A stretch of DNA of 64,000 nucleotides from Doryteuthis pealeii (GCA_023376005.1 CM042147.1:121171673-121235672); one strand, 5' to 3'; shown: positions 31,706 to 44,277, numbered from the stretch's first letter. Notes: generated by a model not told the origin, from the sequence alone. Numbers and translations: made by a program.

Positions 31706-32640
31706 TCCTTAAAAAAGTCCCACCTAAAAAAAGAACCTTGTGTTAATCCGGCCTGAAGAGAGGTCAAGAAAATAATTTTATACATACAATCTCTCTCTCT
31801 ATCTATCTATCTAACTGTCTGTCTACCTGTCTGGGTTGATTTATTAAAATTTATTATGATAAATTATTAGTATCAAATGGGATTAGTTGCTTTAGAATCT
31901 GTATTAAAACAAAAACAAATGTAAAACTTCTTAACATGATTTTAATATTTGTAACAAATAACATTTGAACTGTTCAAGTTTAACACAATCCACATCCCAT
32001 AATAGTTGTTATATTATTTGTATATGGATTTAATATACTAAATGTAACAACTATTATAGGTAAGAGGTAGTATTTATAAATAATAGTGAATATTCTTTAG
32101 ATGTTTTTTTAATATTCCTGTCTGAATGAAATTTAAATCACATTTTTTCTGCTGTCGTAATTAAACTAAATATTTAAAGATATTAAATAAGGTAAATTTT
32201 CAGGAAATCTCAAATTAGAACTACACAAAAAATAAAATTCTTAATTAAGAAAAATCTATGCAAAATTCCTTTTATTTTTAAAAAATTTTTTAAAGAGGAA
32301 AACTAGGTGAGAAAGAAAGAAAAGCAAGATAAAAAAAAAAGTAAAGTGGGAAGAACAAATTGAAAAGTAAAAAGGAAGAAATACAATGTTGAATTTATAA
32401 TTAAATTCTATGAAAAAAGGATTTTTAAAAATAGTGTTACTGAAGGAAAGTACTAAAAAGATTAATAAGTTTCTAAAAAAAATTGGTAAATTAGAATTAA
32501 ATAATAACGGTTCCGACTGGGGATATTTGTAAAAGTTTGGTAAGTTAAATAGTAAAGAGATTAAAAAAAAAAAAAGGATGAGAAAAACAGGAAAAATATT
32601 AAACAATGAGAAAAAAAGAGAAAGAGATATAAAGAGTTAA
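31706..32640. other. AT-rich, no recognised gene
   Basis: Short (CT)n/(ATCT)n near 31790-31815. 'aactattatagg' and its complement near 32003 and 32043 form a small inverted repeat. The long minus-strand frame at 32256-32606 is Phe/Leu-rich low complexity and is not accepted. Confidence 0.4.
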
Positions 32641-32950
32641 GATCAAAGGCGAAAAGAAGTAGGGAGCAATATCACAGATAAGAGAAAGTGGAGGTGTATA
32701 AAATGACTGTATAAAGCAGGAGAGAACTCTGATGGGAGTGGGAGGTCTATAGCGAATCAGTAACAGAGAAAGAGGAGTTGGAGGTGCAGTGGGGAGAGGA
32801 GAAGAATAGACTAAACAGAGAGAGGGGGGTTGAGTAAACAATTGTGAGACAGACTAGGAGTGAGAGAGAAAGAAGAGGGAGGGAAAGAGATAGATAGAGA
32901 GAGAGAGACAGAGAGAGAGAGAAAGAGGGAGAGAGAAGAAAGACACGGGG
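32641..32950. repeat. Purine-rich stretch with (GA)n
   Basis: Plus strand is strongly purine-biased, peaking at (GA)n 32880-32925. The minus-strand frames over it are Ser/Leu-rich artefacts. Confidence 0.8.
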
Positions 32951-33009
32951 AATTTGTTACTGGTCTCCTCCATCCGTCGCACCAGACATGCAGTACCTCC
33001 ATATACAAG

Positions 33010-35079
33010 GTGGCCAGCCAACTTCTCTAGGTACTTCGTCGTTGTTTAGTGCATTAACTACTACCACTACCTCCTCTGGTAGGTACTAACAACTAAAAAA
33101 CATTATTGATAAATAAGATGAACGGATTTAATGGATGATGGCTTTTATTTGCTTATTATCTTGACTCTTCTTATCTATCGAATGTCTTCTTGATTTTTAT
33201 TTTTCTTTTGACCATTTTAGTCCTTGAATTCCTTTTGGCATCGTTCTACATTTATATTCTTTGTTAGTCATCTGTTTTAGCCCCTTTTTTTTGTCATAAT
33301 TATTTTAATCATCATTGTCAGTAGACAAGATATCGTCATTGTTTTTAGTTGTTTTAGAAATCAAGTCCGTTATTCTTAACATTTATAAAAAAATTTTTTA
33401 TCATTATTACCTTTAAATTAATTGCCTAACAATAATAATAATAATAAAACAAAAACAAATATAAATCTTTTACGTATTTTTCGTTTTAAAATTTCAATTA
33501 ATTTCTATTTATTCGCATTACTACTACAACTACTGCTAATTTTTTTTTTTTTTACTTGTACAAGCAATATTGTTATTGTTGATATCTTTGAATGTTTTAT
33601 TTATTTATTTATTCAATCTTGTTTAAATTGTTACATTGTCATTACATATTTCTTTTAAAACTATTTAAATCCAATGCAGTGTTTTATCTACTTGTCTCCT
33701 GAATCTGACATCACCCTCAAAACAACGTAGCGCGTTAAAAAAGATCATACGTATACATGTTTTTTTACCATAAATTTCTTCTACGGATGATCCTAAGCGA
33801 TAAATAGATTATTAATTCCTTTACACTTTCTCGAAAGTGAAAGTAGAAATGTTAAAGCTAATAAAAGATGATGATAGTAATTTCTATTAAATCTAAGGTT
33901 TATGTAAAATCGGAATAATATATTACTAAATTCTGCTTTGGTTTGACACGCTATATATTTGAAATAGAGGCATTTATACACCTGTCTTTTTTTTCTTTTC
34001 GATCAACCGAGTTTTGACTTTATGTAATCGCACTCTAATTGTACTCAAAATGTCCCTTCTCAGTATAATGAACATAAACACTACTAATAATATTGTTTTG
34101 TAATAATTACAAAAATTACAAAACTTTTTTATACAGAAAAATGTTAGTTACAAAAAAAAAAGATAATTTTTTTTTCATTATTTTTCACGAGAAGACGGTG
34201 TAGGTAGACACATTTAGAAGTTTGTTGTTATTTTAAAGCTTGATTTAGAAATTATCAGCTGCTTATAAAATAAAATAAAATAAAAATAACTTATCAAAAT
34301 GTTATTTTATTCCTATTTTAAACTTACTTTTTTCTTCTCATCTCTGATAATTTACCCTTAACTAATTTTGTTATTGCGCCATCCTGCTCCCATAGCTTGT
34401 CATAGTGATTATTTCCTGCTGTGTTTTTTGTTTGCTTTGGCATTTTTTTTTTTTTTTTCAAATTTTAAAAATTATTTTGGAAATGTTTGTTTACACTGCC
34501 ATATTTTATATATTGTCTATTTATGATATACATTTATTATGTAAACTTTAGAAATGATTAAGATAAGTAATTTACTGGAGGTCATTGGTAGTGGTCGAAA
34601 ACGAAGTTGTTTTGTTTGAGGAACACGTTGATATGGATATCGATTTGGTTGTTACACTGAACTTTTTTGTACCATGCTCCAATTAACAAATATTATTCTT
34701 TTTAGATTGTTTTGTATCTATTCTTTAGGGGACACAATTATATAGAAAAATAGATAATTCACCAGAAAATTAAATTTCGTCTCTTTTTCTCCCTTTGGAA
34801 GAAACTACTTCTGTGAGAGTTCTTATTTTTTTTAAAATGTGCACGCACGTTTATTTTCTTTGTCAATATTGTTAATGTGAGATCTAAACTTTGTTTTTAG
34901 CTTGTTTATTTTTTTTTCCGTAAAAATAATTATATAACCATTTTGACTTAAGTTTGGTGTGTGTGTATGTGTGACACATTGTGTGTTATTAATTTTCTGA
35001 TGATTATTCTGTAGTATTGCATATGTTATAAACTGCACAAATATGCTTTAATGTAAATGCTGTGAGTGTGAGATTGGTA
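33010..35079. other. Repeat-poor AT-rich DNA
   Basis: No supportable exon. Includes the 33148-33233 partner of the 30178 duplication. If the BTBD17-like gene has distant 5' exons upstream, this and 36-41 kb are where they could lie, but none was recognised. Confidence 0.4.
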
Positions 35080-35505
35080 TTTTTACATAGGGAATTTGGG
35101 AGTTCGTGCCTTTGCAAAAAATATGCGGGAGTGTCATTAATTTTGTTGTGATTAAAGGGGCCAGGTTAGCTCAGTCGGTAGAGTATTCGGCTAGAAACCA
35201 CAAGGTCCCTAGTTCGATACTGGCCCTCGCCAACTCAGCGTATGAGTAGCACAGGGGTCTGTGCGGTAAAGTGAGGAGCTTGATGGTAGGTGTGGCGCTT
35301 CCACCTCAGATGCTAAAATAATCTCCTTTGTCTAGCGTTATTGAAAAGGGGATAGACCCCCTCGCTGTCTGGCTGATACTGACGACTTTTAGATTGTAGG
35401 TGTTGTAAATTGCACCAATGTACTTATTTACTTGTCCTAATGCAATGACATTTTTTTTTATTTACATAGGGAATTTGGGAGTTCATGCCTTTGCAACAAA
35501 TAACA
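35080..35505 (+). repeat. Direct repeat pair flanking a SINE-A
   Basis: 'ttacatagggaatttgggag' plus 'ttcgtgcctttgcaa' occurs at 35083-35120 and again (one or two changes) at 35462-35498. The SINE-A at 35155-35395 lies between. The repeat is too long for a SINE target duplication, so a local duplication is likely. Confidence 0.8.
35155..35395 (+). mobile_element. SINE-A, full length
   Basis: A box 'tagctcagtcggtagag', B box 'agttcgatactgg', and body to 'ggctgatactgacgac'. Small length changes relative to 14370-14630. Confidence 0.9.
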
Positions 35506-35796
35506 ACAACAACAAAAAAAACACATTGAAATCGAAACCGTTTTTGAAAGCTTTATTTATTTATTTTATTTAACTGTTGTTTTTTTTTAATTTTAAAGAA
35601 TGTTTTGGATGACTACTTTAGTAAATAAATAAATCGGCTTAACTCCGGTCCATTTTTACAAACAACAGTGTCACAGTATCACGTGACCAGAAATCCTCGT
35701 TGCTTGTTGTCCGGTATTTCTGAATGTAAATGAAAATCCACGTGAAGACATTTATATTTAAAAAATTTTGAATTAAAAATATATTTCGCCTTTTAC

Positions 35797-36025
35797 CAAT
35801 GCATAACTTGATGATCAATTCAACACAATCTTTTTAAAAAATTTTCTTTTTACTTATTTCAAAGTTTTCTCATATAAACGAATTATATTACTTCCCCATT
35901 AAAGTTTAAAATTTAAACCTAGTGGGGAAGTATATAATTCGTTTATATGAGAAAACTTTGAAATGATTTAAAAAAAAAAAAAAAGATTGTGTTGAACTGG
36001 TCATCAAGTTATGCATTTACTCCTG
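35797..36025. mobile_element. Inverted-repeat element
   Basis: 'taccaatgcataacttgatg' to 'cttccccatt' (left) pairs with 'gtggggaagtatataattcg' to 'caagttatgcattta' (right). Arms are about 105 bp, with a loop of about 25 bp. Confidence 0.9.
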
Positions 36026-36029
36026 TTTC

Positions 36030-36744
36030 ACTAAAAATCAAGGAATGTACAATACTTTCTGATCTTAATCGAATAAGTTCTTCCTTAAAATATTTGGACT
36101 AGAATTTAAAATCCTCTCTGCTCTGCTCATATCTTTGGATAGAAAGAAAATGTCTTAAAATTGCTTATTTGTAAATTTTGATAATTTCTCTACAGTTTTA
36201 AGCGTGGATTTCTTTTCGATAAGATTAAAAACAAAAACCGTATACTTTTTTCGTTTCTTCTTCTTTTTCCTCTCTTTAACACCATGATGAGTAGTGTATA
36301 TAAACACGGTGGGGAGGAAATAACTTTAGTAGTCAGTCACACTTGTAATTAATAGTAGTATGTTATGAGTAAGTGTTTTGGTCACGTGGCCACGTTATCG
36401 CAAAAACAAACTGAATAAGTCGATTCGTTTCCCCAGTCTTTAAAAAATAATCGGCATGTATGTTTTCTATTTGCTCGCAATTTAATGCTGTTAAAAGTTT
36501 TAACAAAGATGCATCTACTTTATGAGTCATAACTAAAGAAAGTAAAAAAAATAATTTTTTTTTTAGATCTTGATCTGAAGTGTTCTTTAGCTTTTTATTT
36601 AGGTGGGGGTCGAATATTCTTTTATTTATTTTTTTTTTGGGGGGGGGTGACAAAGTTTATATCTTAATCAGTTGTTAGGAATAAACACGATTACATTCTT
36701 GAGAAGAAAATTAAATAAAATATGAATTATTCAATAATACTATG
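36030..36744. other. No recognised gene
   Basis: The 96-codon minus-strand frame at 36363-36653 is Lys/Leu-rich, spans a poly-C/poly-A start and has no recognisable domain. Confidence 0.4.
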
Positions 36745-37570
36745 GCGATTTTTTAGAATATGTCGGTAGGAGTATACCCCCACTACTTGGTGAATTACAA
36801 ATGGTGTGTGCAAAAGTCTCCAGCATCTTCTATTTTAAATTTCAAAAGTTTCTAACGACGCTATAGTTTTTGAATTTTTGCAGACATTTATTACGCTAAT
36901 ATTTTTTTAAGCTCCTTGTCCATAATAGCACAACAAATAAAATTTGTTATTTCTGTGGTAATGTGTATTTTATTTTTTTCAATTTTTTTTAGTAATGATA
37001 TAATACTAACATTTACTATTTAGAAAAAGAGTAAGTTTCTGTCATTTGCTAGATTTTTTTTCTTCTGAACAATTACGTTTAAGTCCTCAAAATAATATCA
37101 GAAATCGGCCGTAAGTCAACGTGTTGTTAGTGGTTAAGGAAAGGCTAAAGAAATATGGCAATGGATGAATTGTATCAAGTTGAAGACGTATTTTTTTAAT
37201 TAAACAGCCGATCATTTTAAAAGAATGAAGCAAACCACTGAATCTTACACTTGGATATTGAAAATTATATTATTATTATTATAATTTTTATTTATTTTTG
37301 CACATTGCTACAGACTTATCAATGGCGTGCTATTCTGGATACGCGCAAAAATAAAATAATGATAGTTTAAAAAATGAATTCCGCTTTTTGATTAGACATT
37401 ATAGTATAATGTCTCTAATCAAAAAGCGGAATTTTTCCAGCGACCCAATCATTGTTTACATATAATGATTATAGGTATACTTTGTAAACAATGATAGAGG
37501 CGCTGGAAAAAATTCACCAAGTGGGAGTAGCGTCTCTTATTTTACCGACATGTTCCGAAATATTGTCAAT
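36745..37570. mobile_element. Large terminal-inverted-repeat element with two inner hairpins
   Basis: 'agaatatgtcggtaggagta' and 'cccactacttggtgaatt' at 36755-36800 pair imperfectly with 37512-37560. Inside the right end, 37381-37436 and 37436-37510 form two near-perfect hairpins. No coding capacity was recognised. Confidence 0.7.
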
Positions 37571-40550
37571 AAGAAATTAAAATATGTTTACTTTAGTATT
37601 TATTTAATTGTATTTTCATTTTGTAATACCAAGACCCCCCTTTTTTTCAATTAAGGATTTAAAAAAATCTATACTTAAAATTTTAAAAATATATATAGCC
37701 ATAGTGCACATTTAATAGACATGTGTTGTCAAAAGGGATTTTTATTTATTTATTTTTTAAGTTCAGTTTTTAGTAATAGATAAGAAGAACTAACAAGATT
37801 CCCATTCAAATAAAAGATAAGCTTTATCTTTAACTTCTTGGTATATGAGACGCCATTTTCTCGTCTTTGACAAAATTGAGGGGGACATGTATTAAAATTT
37901 CGTTTCTTTGGGCACAAAAACTCGACTTGTGTGTCAAAAGAAAGAAATTTTATCACATTTTTTAATACTTAGTTCTTATGAGAAGGCCTTCTGTAAGTGT
38001 AACTCGAGATTGCATCCTAAAACATTGTAAATTACTGTTAGGTGACTGACGAAAAATGAAAGTGTTCACAGGAAAATGGTTCTCCGAATAGTGAATGTTG
38101 GTTTTTAATTTTTCAGATAATAAATTAATAAATAAATAAGTAATACATATTGACATAAAGTTTGTGAGTTTTTGTTTTGTCATTTGAGTTGGCCATTTTG
38201 AGATTTTTTTATTTTTTACCCTTTATCATTTGTTGTGAGTGTCTTTTAAAACAAGTTTATTTTCAAATGATCGATATCAATATCAACAACTGATATTTTA
38301 GTGATTTTTGTCTTAAGATATGGAATTATCTGAGAAATGCTATTCAATTTTGGATATGACTGTTTTAATCCACGATTCTTTTTTAAAACCAGAAAAATAA
38401 ATAAATAAAACAGTACAACACCGTTTTTCAAATTAATTTTTTTTTTAAAGTTTCTTTTTAAAAGTAAAAATTAAAGTAGTCATTTAAAAAAAAAAATTTT
38501 AGTCTTATGTTCAAACTGCTTATTTCATGTTAAAATTTGTATTTAATACATACCAAAATTATTCCTTTTATTCCCTAGTTCATAAAAATGAAAACCTTAG
38601 TGCAAAAATTAACTTCAACCACAAGGCTTTTATTTTCATTTTGTTTACAATCACACCTGGGCAGTTAAACTGAAAAAAATTTCATTTCTGTTTGTAATTA
38701 AATAATTGTTAATAATTGTAAGAAACCCCCATTTCGGTCTTTTTTCTTTTCTTAGAAAAAAAAAATGTCACTAATCGTTATACAGACACGCGGTATGTCA
38801 CATAACCCCACAAACGTGTGGCATCTTTATTTTCTTTTCTTAATTGAAACTCGAGAAAACGACACAATAACGAGTGTCATTTTAACAACTAACAAAACAA
38901 TTCACATGGCTTTTATTTCGTTTATTTGGTCACGTGCACCGAAAAGTTATGTATTTGCCAGAGAGAGAAATGGTGCGTGAGTCGACGAAGACGAAACAAG
39001 AATGAGAAAAGAAAAAGAAAAAAAAAAAAAATAAATAAAACGTCGTCTGCTAAATTCCGGCTCGGTTTTTGGTAAACGATATTAATAGCACCAGTACCAT
39101 ATTATGAATCATTCACTGAAATGCTATTGCTTGCAAATAATAACAGTAGTGCCATCATCACATTTTTATAAGTTAGGGTTGTCACGTGATTTCACTCATC
39201 GCATAAACTGCTCAGTGCATGGCAGGGGGAATATTTTAAAAATATAATTTCTTTCTTTTTTAAAAGAAAAAAGAAAAATTAATAAGCATTACCAGTATTT
39301 TTACACATACAAAAAAAACCCTGTGCTTTGCTGCGAAATTTCAGTTGTATCTAAGTAAGAGGCACATTTTTCTTTAATGGAAGAAGAAAGCTTATATTTA
39401 AGCGCCGCACTTGGTTGAAAAGTTTTTGATGGGTCAGTATTCAACTCCAACGGTTCTCTTTTTAGAAAGAAAAAAAAAATCGAAAACTATTTTTTTTTCT
39501 TTGTCGAAGTAGTACAAAAGAAAGCATATCACTTATTAAAAACTAAAGAAAAAGATAATGAAATAAAAATAACAATAAACTATCGTGTTTGATTTTCGCA
39601 TGTGTATACATTTTTAAAAAAATATAGCATCTTGATGATCTAATCAAAACTTTCGCTTATTCAAACTAGGTAATAATTTTTTTAGTTTTTTTTTAGTTTT
39701 TAAAAATGAATTGCTTTTGTATTGAAATGGTAGAAAGAAATATTTTCTAGTATTTTTATTTTATTTTTGTGCGTTAAAAAAACCCGAGGTATCCATACGT
39801 ATTTCAAACGTGTTTTTTTTTTTTATGGCATTAAAATAGTCTGTTAAAAATTATATGACACTAACAAAAAGTCTGTTAAAAATTATTCTTAGGCTAATAT
39901 TAATATCGAAACTGAAATATGTCATTTTAACATCTATTTTATAATAATTCGTTTTATATTCTGATTTTTTTCCCCAATGTCGTTAAAAAAATGTGCATGT
40001 GTGTGGCTTCACTCTTAAGAAGAAACAACTTTTTAAAATAATACTTATAAAATATATATTCCTAAATTTGTCGCTCTTCCTTTCTTTATTTTTGTTTATT
40101 TTTCTAGAATTAACAGAGAAATATAAAGGATGATTGATTGACAAATTCATGGTCTTTTAAGTACAAGGACTTGAATTACAATTCTGACTCAATTCTAATA
40201 CAATTCAACTCTTTGTACTCAGAAAATTTGAAATTCATAACTTCTTTTAAATTATTTTTTCTGTTTAAAAAAAAAAGCCCTGAAACTGGAGTATCAGTAA
40301 TTGTTGAGAATATGACAAATTATCAATCATTCAACTGCCTGCTTTTTATTTATTCATTCATATTCTATCCACGCTGTAGAAATGAGTATTCTTTAATATT
40401 ATATCATGTTCTTGTGGATCTCCTTTAGGTGATAACCCCTTGATGCCATCTTAGTGGTTGACTGCATTTTACGGCCAATATTATGCATTCTCTAAACTAA
40501 GGACCAACAATTCAAGCGTTAAGTAAAATTTGACAGTACTACCCCCCCCC
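37571..40550. other. Repeat-poor AT-rich DNA, possible intron or upstream region
   Basis: Homopolymer-rich with no supportable exon. It lies 2-4.6 kb upstream of the coding exon. Confidence 0.4.
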
Positions 40551-40554
40551 TACG

Positions 40555-40840
40555 AAAGAAAAAAAAATATCAAAAATCAGGGAATTAACGGATTTTAATG
40601 AAATGTTCAGTGTCGATATATTAATGAATGAAAGTTATAATGCACCAGTTATTTTATTAAAAAAAAAAAACTTTCACGTTTTTTTTTCAGGTCAGTTAAC
40701 TTTGACCGACCCCTATCTTTGGGGCGCAACAAAAATTAGTCAGCCTTAAATATCCAATACTAGGGTATTTTAGGCTGACTAATTTTTGGGCCAATACTAT
40801 AGGGTATTTATGGCTGACTAATTTTTGTATAAATAAAAAG
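40555..40840 (+). mobile_element. Family K half copy plus short repeated palindromes
   Basis: 'caaaaatcagggaattaacg' to 'caggtcagttaactttgacc' matches family K. It is followed by three copies of 'attagtcagcc' or its complement 'ggctgactaattttt' within 100 bp around 'atactagggtatt'. Confidence 0.75.
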
Positions 40841-41409
40841 AGAAAAGACTGAAGATATGAATGGAATGAAAAATGATTTTTTTTTTAATTGACAGGAAGG
40901 GAAGAAAATAAATACTAAAACTTGAAAAATTAAACTTAACATTTTTTTTTTTCAGATTCTTTAATTACTCTGATGTACATGAAATATGATCTTCTTTTTG
41001 ATTATCAGAAAAATAATTCTATATCCATTATTTTTTCTACTTAGATAGGGGGTGGGTTCAGTTTAAACTGAGGTTTAATTTAATGCTCTTTTATAGCTGA
41101 CAAATCTAAACATGTTATTAAATAAATATCTTTTTAATTAATCTGAAAATATAAATTTTAATGGTAGAAATGGACTTACTATAATTTAAATGAATTTTAT
41201 TTATTAATTAGATATAAAAAATGATACCATAAAAAAAAGTATGGATAAACCTAGCAGTAAACTCAATTAGTTATGAACAACAAATGTCACATGTAATCAT
41301 TCATTGAGTTGAATTGTATGGAAATTTATTTGGAACTGTAAATCATGGCCCCGACCCCTCCCAAATTTATCATTTTTTTATTTCTTACAAACCTTTTATT
41401 ACCCTTTCT

Positions 41410-41870
41410 CTGAATTTTTGAGATGAGGCTTGATAATTTAGATTATTTGGATTATTGTCCTCATCTTTATTGTTATCTGTACAACGTTTCGGCCAATTGG
41501 ACACATAGCATAGTGGATATAGGCATTGAGTTAATACAGTTCTAAGTGACAGTTATCTCTAGGCTGCAGGTTCAATCCTGGTCAAGGGCAACAGTAACAT
41601 AGAATAATAATTAACATAGCTTATCACTTGTACCCAACTATAGTTAGCGAAATGTGAATAGGATACCCCTGTGGATTGAATAAAGGGTTGGGTTCAAAGA
41701 TCCGTGATGGCTCCCAATTACGACAAGAAGGTTCCGAGTTTGAAAAGAAGGCTCCCGAGTTCGACAAGATATACCTGAAGAAGGCCGGAGAGCACATCGG
41801 GCAAAATGTTGTACAGATAACAATAAAGATGAGGACAATAGTCCGAATAATACAAAAGATGTTTTTGTTT
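41410..41870. mobile_element. Snap-back, hammerhead-like element interrupted by SINE-F
   Basis: Left part (41420-41497, 'cctcatctttattgttatct', 'gtacaacgtttcggcc') is the complement of right part 41790-41850. The plus strand at 41775-41800 has CTGAAGA-A-GGCC but GGGC-AAAA in place of GGCC-GAAA, so the core is damaged. Close relative of 17590-17830. Confidence 0.7.
41500..41640 (+). mobile_element. tRNA-derived SINE family F
   Basis: 'acacatagcatagtggatat' (A-box-like) and 'ggttcaatcctggtcaaggg' (B-box-like) lie about 45 bp apart. The related copy at 45777-45910 is more diverged. Confidence 0.6.
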
Positions 41871-42176
41871 TATTCAGTCTTGTTGGGTATTCAAATGTTT
41901 TTTTGTTATTTTAACTTTTTAAAAATTTTTTTAAACTCTTTGTCTACTAAATTTCAACCATGCCTGTACCAAATTTTCTTGGTATTTCTTACCTGCATGA
42001 TGTGAAATTTCAAAGTTCACTATCTATTCACCTCAGAACTCATTCTCTTCAAATAAAGTCCTATTATTATTGGAATCTGAGTCCTTCTGCTCAATTATAA
42101 TTAACTAACCATCAATTTTTGTACTTTTGTGGGAGAGCTGCTGTGAGTAGCTTAAAGGACCATAAGGACCATGAAT

Positions 42177-42206
42177 CTAACACGTTTTTTTTTTTTTTCA
42201 TTTCAG
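42177..42206 (+). promoter_or_regulatory. Intron 3' end: branch-point candidate, polypyrimidine tract and splice acceptor
   Basis: CTAAC at 42177-42181 is a plausible branch site. An uninterrupted T tract follows, then TTTCAG ending at 42206. In-frame codons continue upstream only through this tract (a run of Phe), so the upstream Met at 42119 is read-through of an intron. Confidence 0.85.
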
Positions 42207-43690
42207 CTTTGGGCGATTGGAAAACTTCCCATTTACTCGGCCAGTGTGTGCGTGAGTGCTGTGCCTGCTGTACAGACTACAATGAAGGAGCCCCACCCAC
42301 CAAGAAAACTTGGTTCGGCTTGGATACGGGTCAGCATGTTGACAACTTCCGTATCATGCTGCAGCGGCTTTTCTCTCTCTACTCGGACCCCGAGCTCAGT
42401 GATGTCCAGCTCGTCGTTGGCAGGAAAGTCTTCCTTGTGCACAAGCTCATCTTGAGCATGTGTAGTGATGTCTTCAAAACAATGCTTACCAATCCACAAT
42501 GGCCTGAGTCTTACAAGGAACGCATTGTTCTCAAAGAAGAGCCTGAATGCATCCAAGTATTCCAAGACTTCATGAAATACATCTATACCGGTTCCATTCA
42601 TCTCACCCACGAGTCCGTTCTGCCTCTTCTGACTCTAGCGGACAAATACGGCATTGATGACTTAAGCGACATTTGTACCGATTTCATGTGTAACCATTGT
42701 ATGCTCACAGAAACTCCAACCACGGCGGTATCGTGGCTGCAATACTCGGTGCTCTGTGGACATAAAGAAGTAGAAAAATGCTGTCGGGAGTTTATTTCAA
42801 TGAACTTTCAAAAGATAATCTCGGTGCCTGATTTCTCGGCAATGTCTGTGGACTTCTTAATCTCCTTTTTGAAGAGTTCCGATCTAATTGTTCATGACGA
42901 GCACAACTTGTTTCTTGGGGTGAAGAAGTGGATTCTTTCGCAAAGAGCCAAGTCTCGCATGAATCAGGATGACTTTATGAAACAGCTAGTGCTACAGACA
43001 ATTCCTTATATCCGCTTTTCCATGATGCGGCTATCGCAACTCCAGGCGATGAAGCAAGATTCATTTGTCCAGCAATTCAAGACGGTGTTCAACGAGAAAA
43101 TAAACCACGCAATGAAGTACCACTCGGCCAGTGGCAAAGAACGTTTCATCCTGGACAGTATTAGCGGGGAGAGTCTACAGTACGAGCCGCGGAACTACAC
43201 CAGCGACATCTGGAGCACGGAATTAATGATTGACAATTACAACGAACTGTCCGAGTACGACGTGAGGGCGGCTTTTTTTTCGACACCTATTAGCAGCTCC
43301 GAGACCGATGAAAATTGTTGCTTGGATTGGCACGTCGATCTTTACCCGAAGGGAGTTCTCTTTGGCAGCTGTATGATGATTGGGCTGCAACAAAACTTTG
43401 AGATTGAATCTCAGTCTTATAAAACTGTTCGTCTTTCTGTAAAAGCCATGTCGGAAGTAAGACGTCACGTCCACATAACGGTGCTAGCCGCCAGATTACA
43501 AGCTGGCGCTGACTACATACGAACGATTGCCTCTAAGACTTGCTTGTTTGATGAACACCGTTCTGTTCACAATATCGATAACATACTTCCATATTCTGAG
43601 CTAAATTGTCCAAATTCCAAATATCTCACTGGTCCAGATAGCAATTCTTTTCGTATCATGATTATCATCAAACCCGTTCATTTAAGGTAA
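42207..43690 (+). CDS. BTBD17: BTB/POZ domain-containing protein 17-like, 3'-terminal coding exon
   Basis: The exon encodes about 494 residues in phase 1 (one base of its first codon lies upstream) and stops with TAA at 43688-43690. Numbering from the exon start: a Cys-rich N-terminal stretch (CVRECCACC, 14-22); a BTB/POZ domain about 48-163 (LSDVQLVV, FLVHKLILSMCSDVFKTML, FMKYIYTGSI, LLTLADKYGI); a BACK domain about 170-295 (LFLGVKKWI); and a C-terminal beta-rich region to IMIIIKPVHLR, as in BTBD17. Length and order agree with the family (about 480 residues). BTB proteins commonly dimerise or act as Cullin-3 adaptors; vertebrate BTBD17 is reported to have a signal peptide, which here would be in an unseen upstream exon. 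The exon is visibly GC-richer than its surroundings and has no internal stop. The orthology call is by recalled similarity. KLHL or LGALS3BP-type BTB-BACK proteins are less likely because there are no Kelch or SRCR domains. Confidence 0.9.
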
Positions 43691-43821
43691 CACAAAAAGT
43701 GGCCTAGATCTAATTTTTTAAGTTATTCTCTTCAGTGTAATCTTGTGTTTTTTTTTATTATTGTTTTAAAACTCTTCAATTCTCAATCTCCACCTTTTAT
43801 TGTCTGCTCAAAAGGAATCGG
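43691..43821 (+). other. Probable 3' UTR of the BTBD17-like gene
   Basis: T-rich sequence after the stop with no AATAAA. The first candidate signal downstream is ATTAAA near 44160, inside the following MITE. The transcript may therefore end in or beyond transposon sequence. Confidence 0.5.
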
Positions 43822-44277
43822 TTAATTCCATGTCGAATCATCCAGGCCATGTCACCCACCTCTTTCAATATTTCTGAAATTTTATCCAGTGTGGAATATG
43901 ATAAAGTTAGACAATCCTACAAATTTGAGCTTTCAATTCCAACAATTGGCAGAGTTATGTCGATTTTTAGTTCTCCAAATTTGAAGGGGGTTGCAAAAAA
44001 AATGGCGACTTTTTGTAACCTATTTTTGTCTGTAAAATGAGTTCTAGAGCTTCCCTACTCCTAAAAATTGGTTTATAAAAGCATTTTAGCCCAAGGAATC
44101 CAAAAATGTCTTAAAGTCAACCAAGTTGTTGATGATTTCTGATTTTTTCATAGCAAGATCAATTAAAGATCAAATATTGGGGATTGTCTAACGTTTTCAT
44201 AATCCACACCTTGAAAAAATTTCAGAGGGTGGGTGACAATTTTTTTTTTTTCTGGATGATTTGACATGGAATTGCCC
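43822..44277. mobile_element. TIR MITE in the 3' flank of the gene
   Basis: Starts 'ttaattccatgtcgaatcat' and ends with the complement 'atgatttgacatggaattgc'. Both inner sides carry 'gtcaccca'. Internal sequence ('gacaatcc', 'caacaattggc', 'gagttctagagcttcccta') matches 49857-50674. No coding sequence. Confidence 0.9.

Noticed and set aside
36363..36653. 96-codon minus-strand frame in AT-rich DNA
   Set aside because: Lys/Leu/Phe-rich composition expected from AT-rich non-coding sequence, starts on a poly-C/A run, and no domain is visible.
42119..42206. N-terminal extension of the BTBD17-like protein starting at Met 42119
   Set aside because: It translates the polypyrimidine tract (run of Phe) and ends exactly at TTTCAG, so it is intron sequence.
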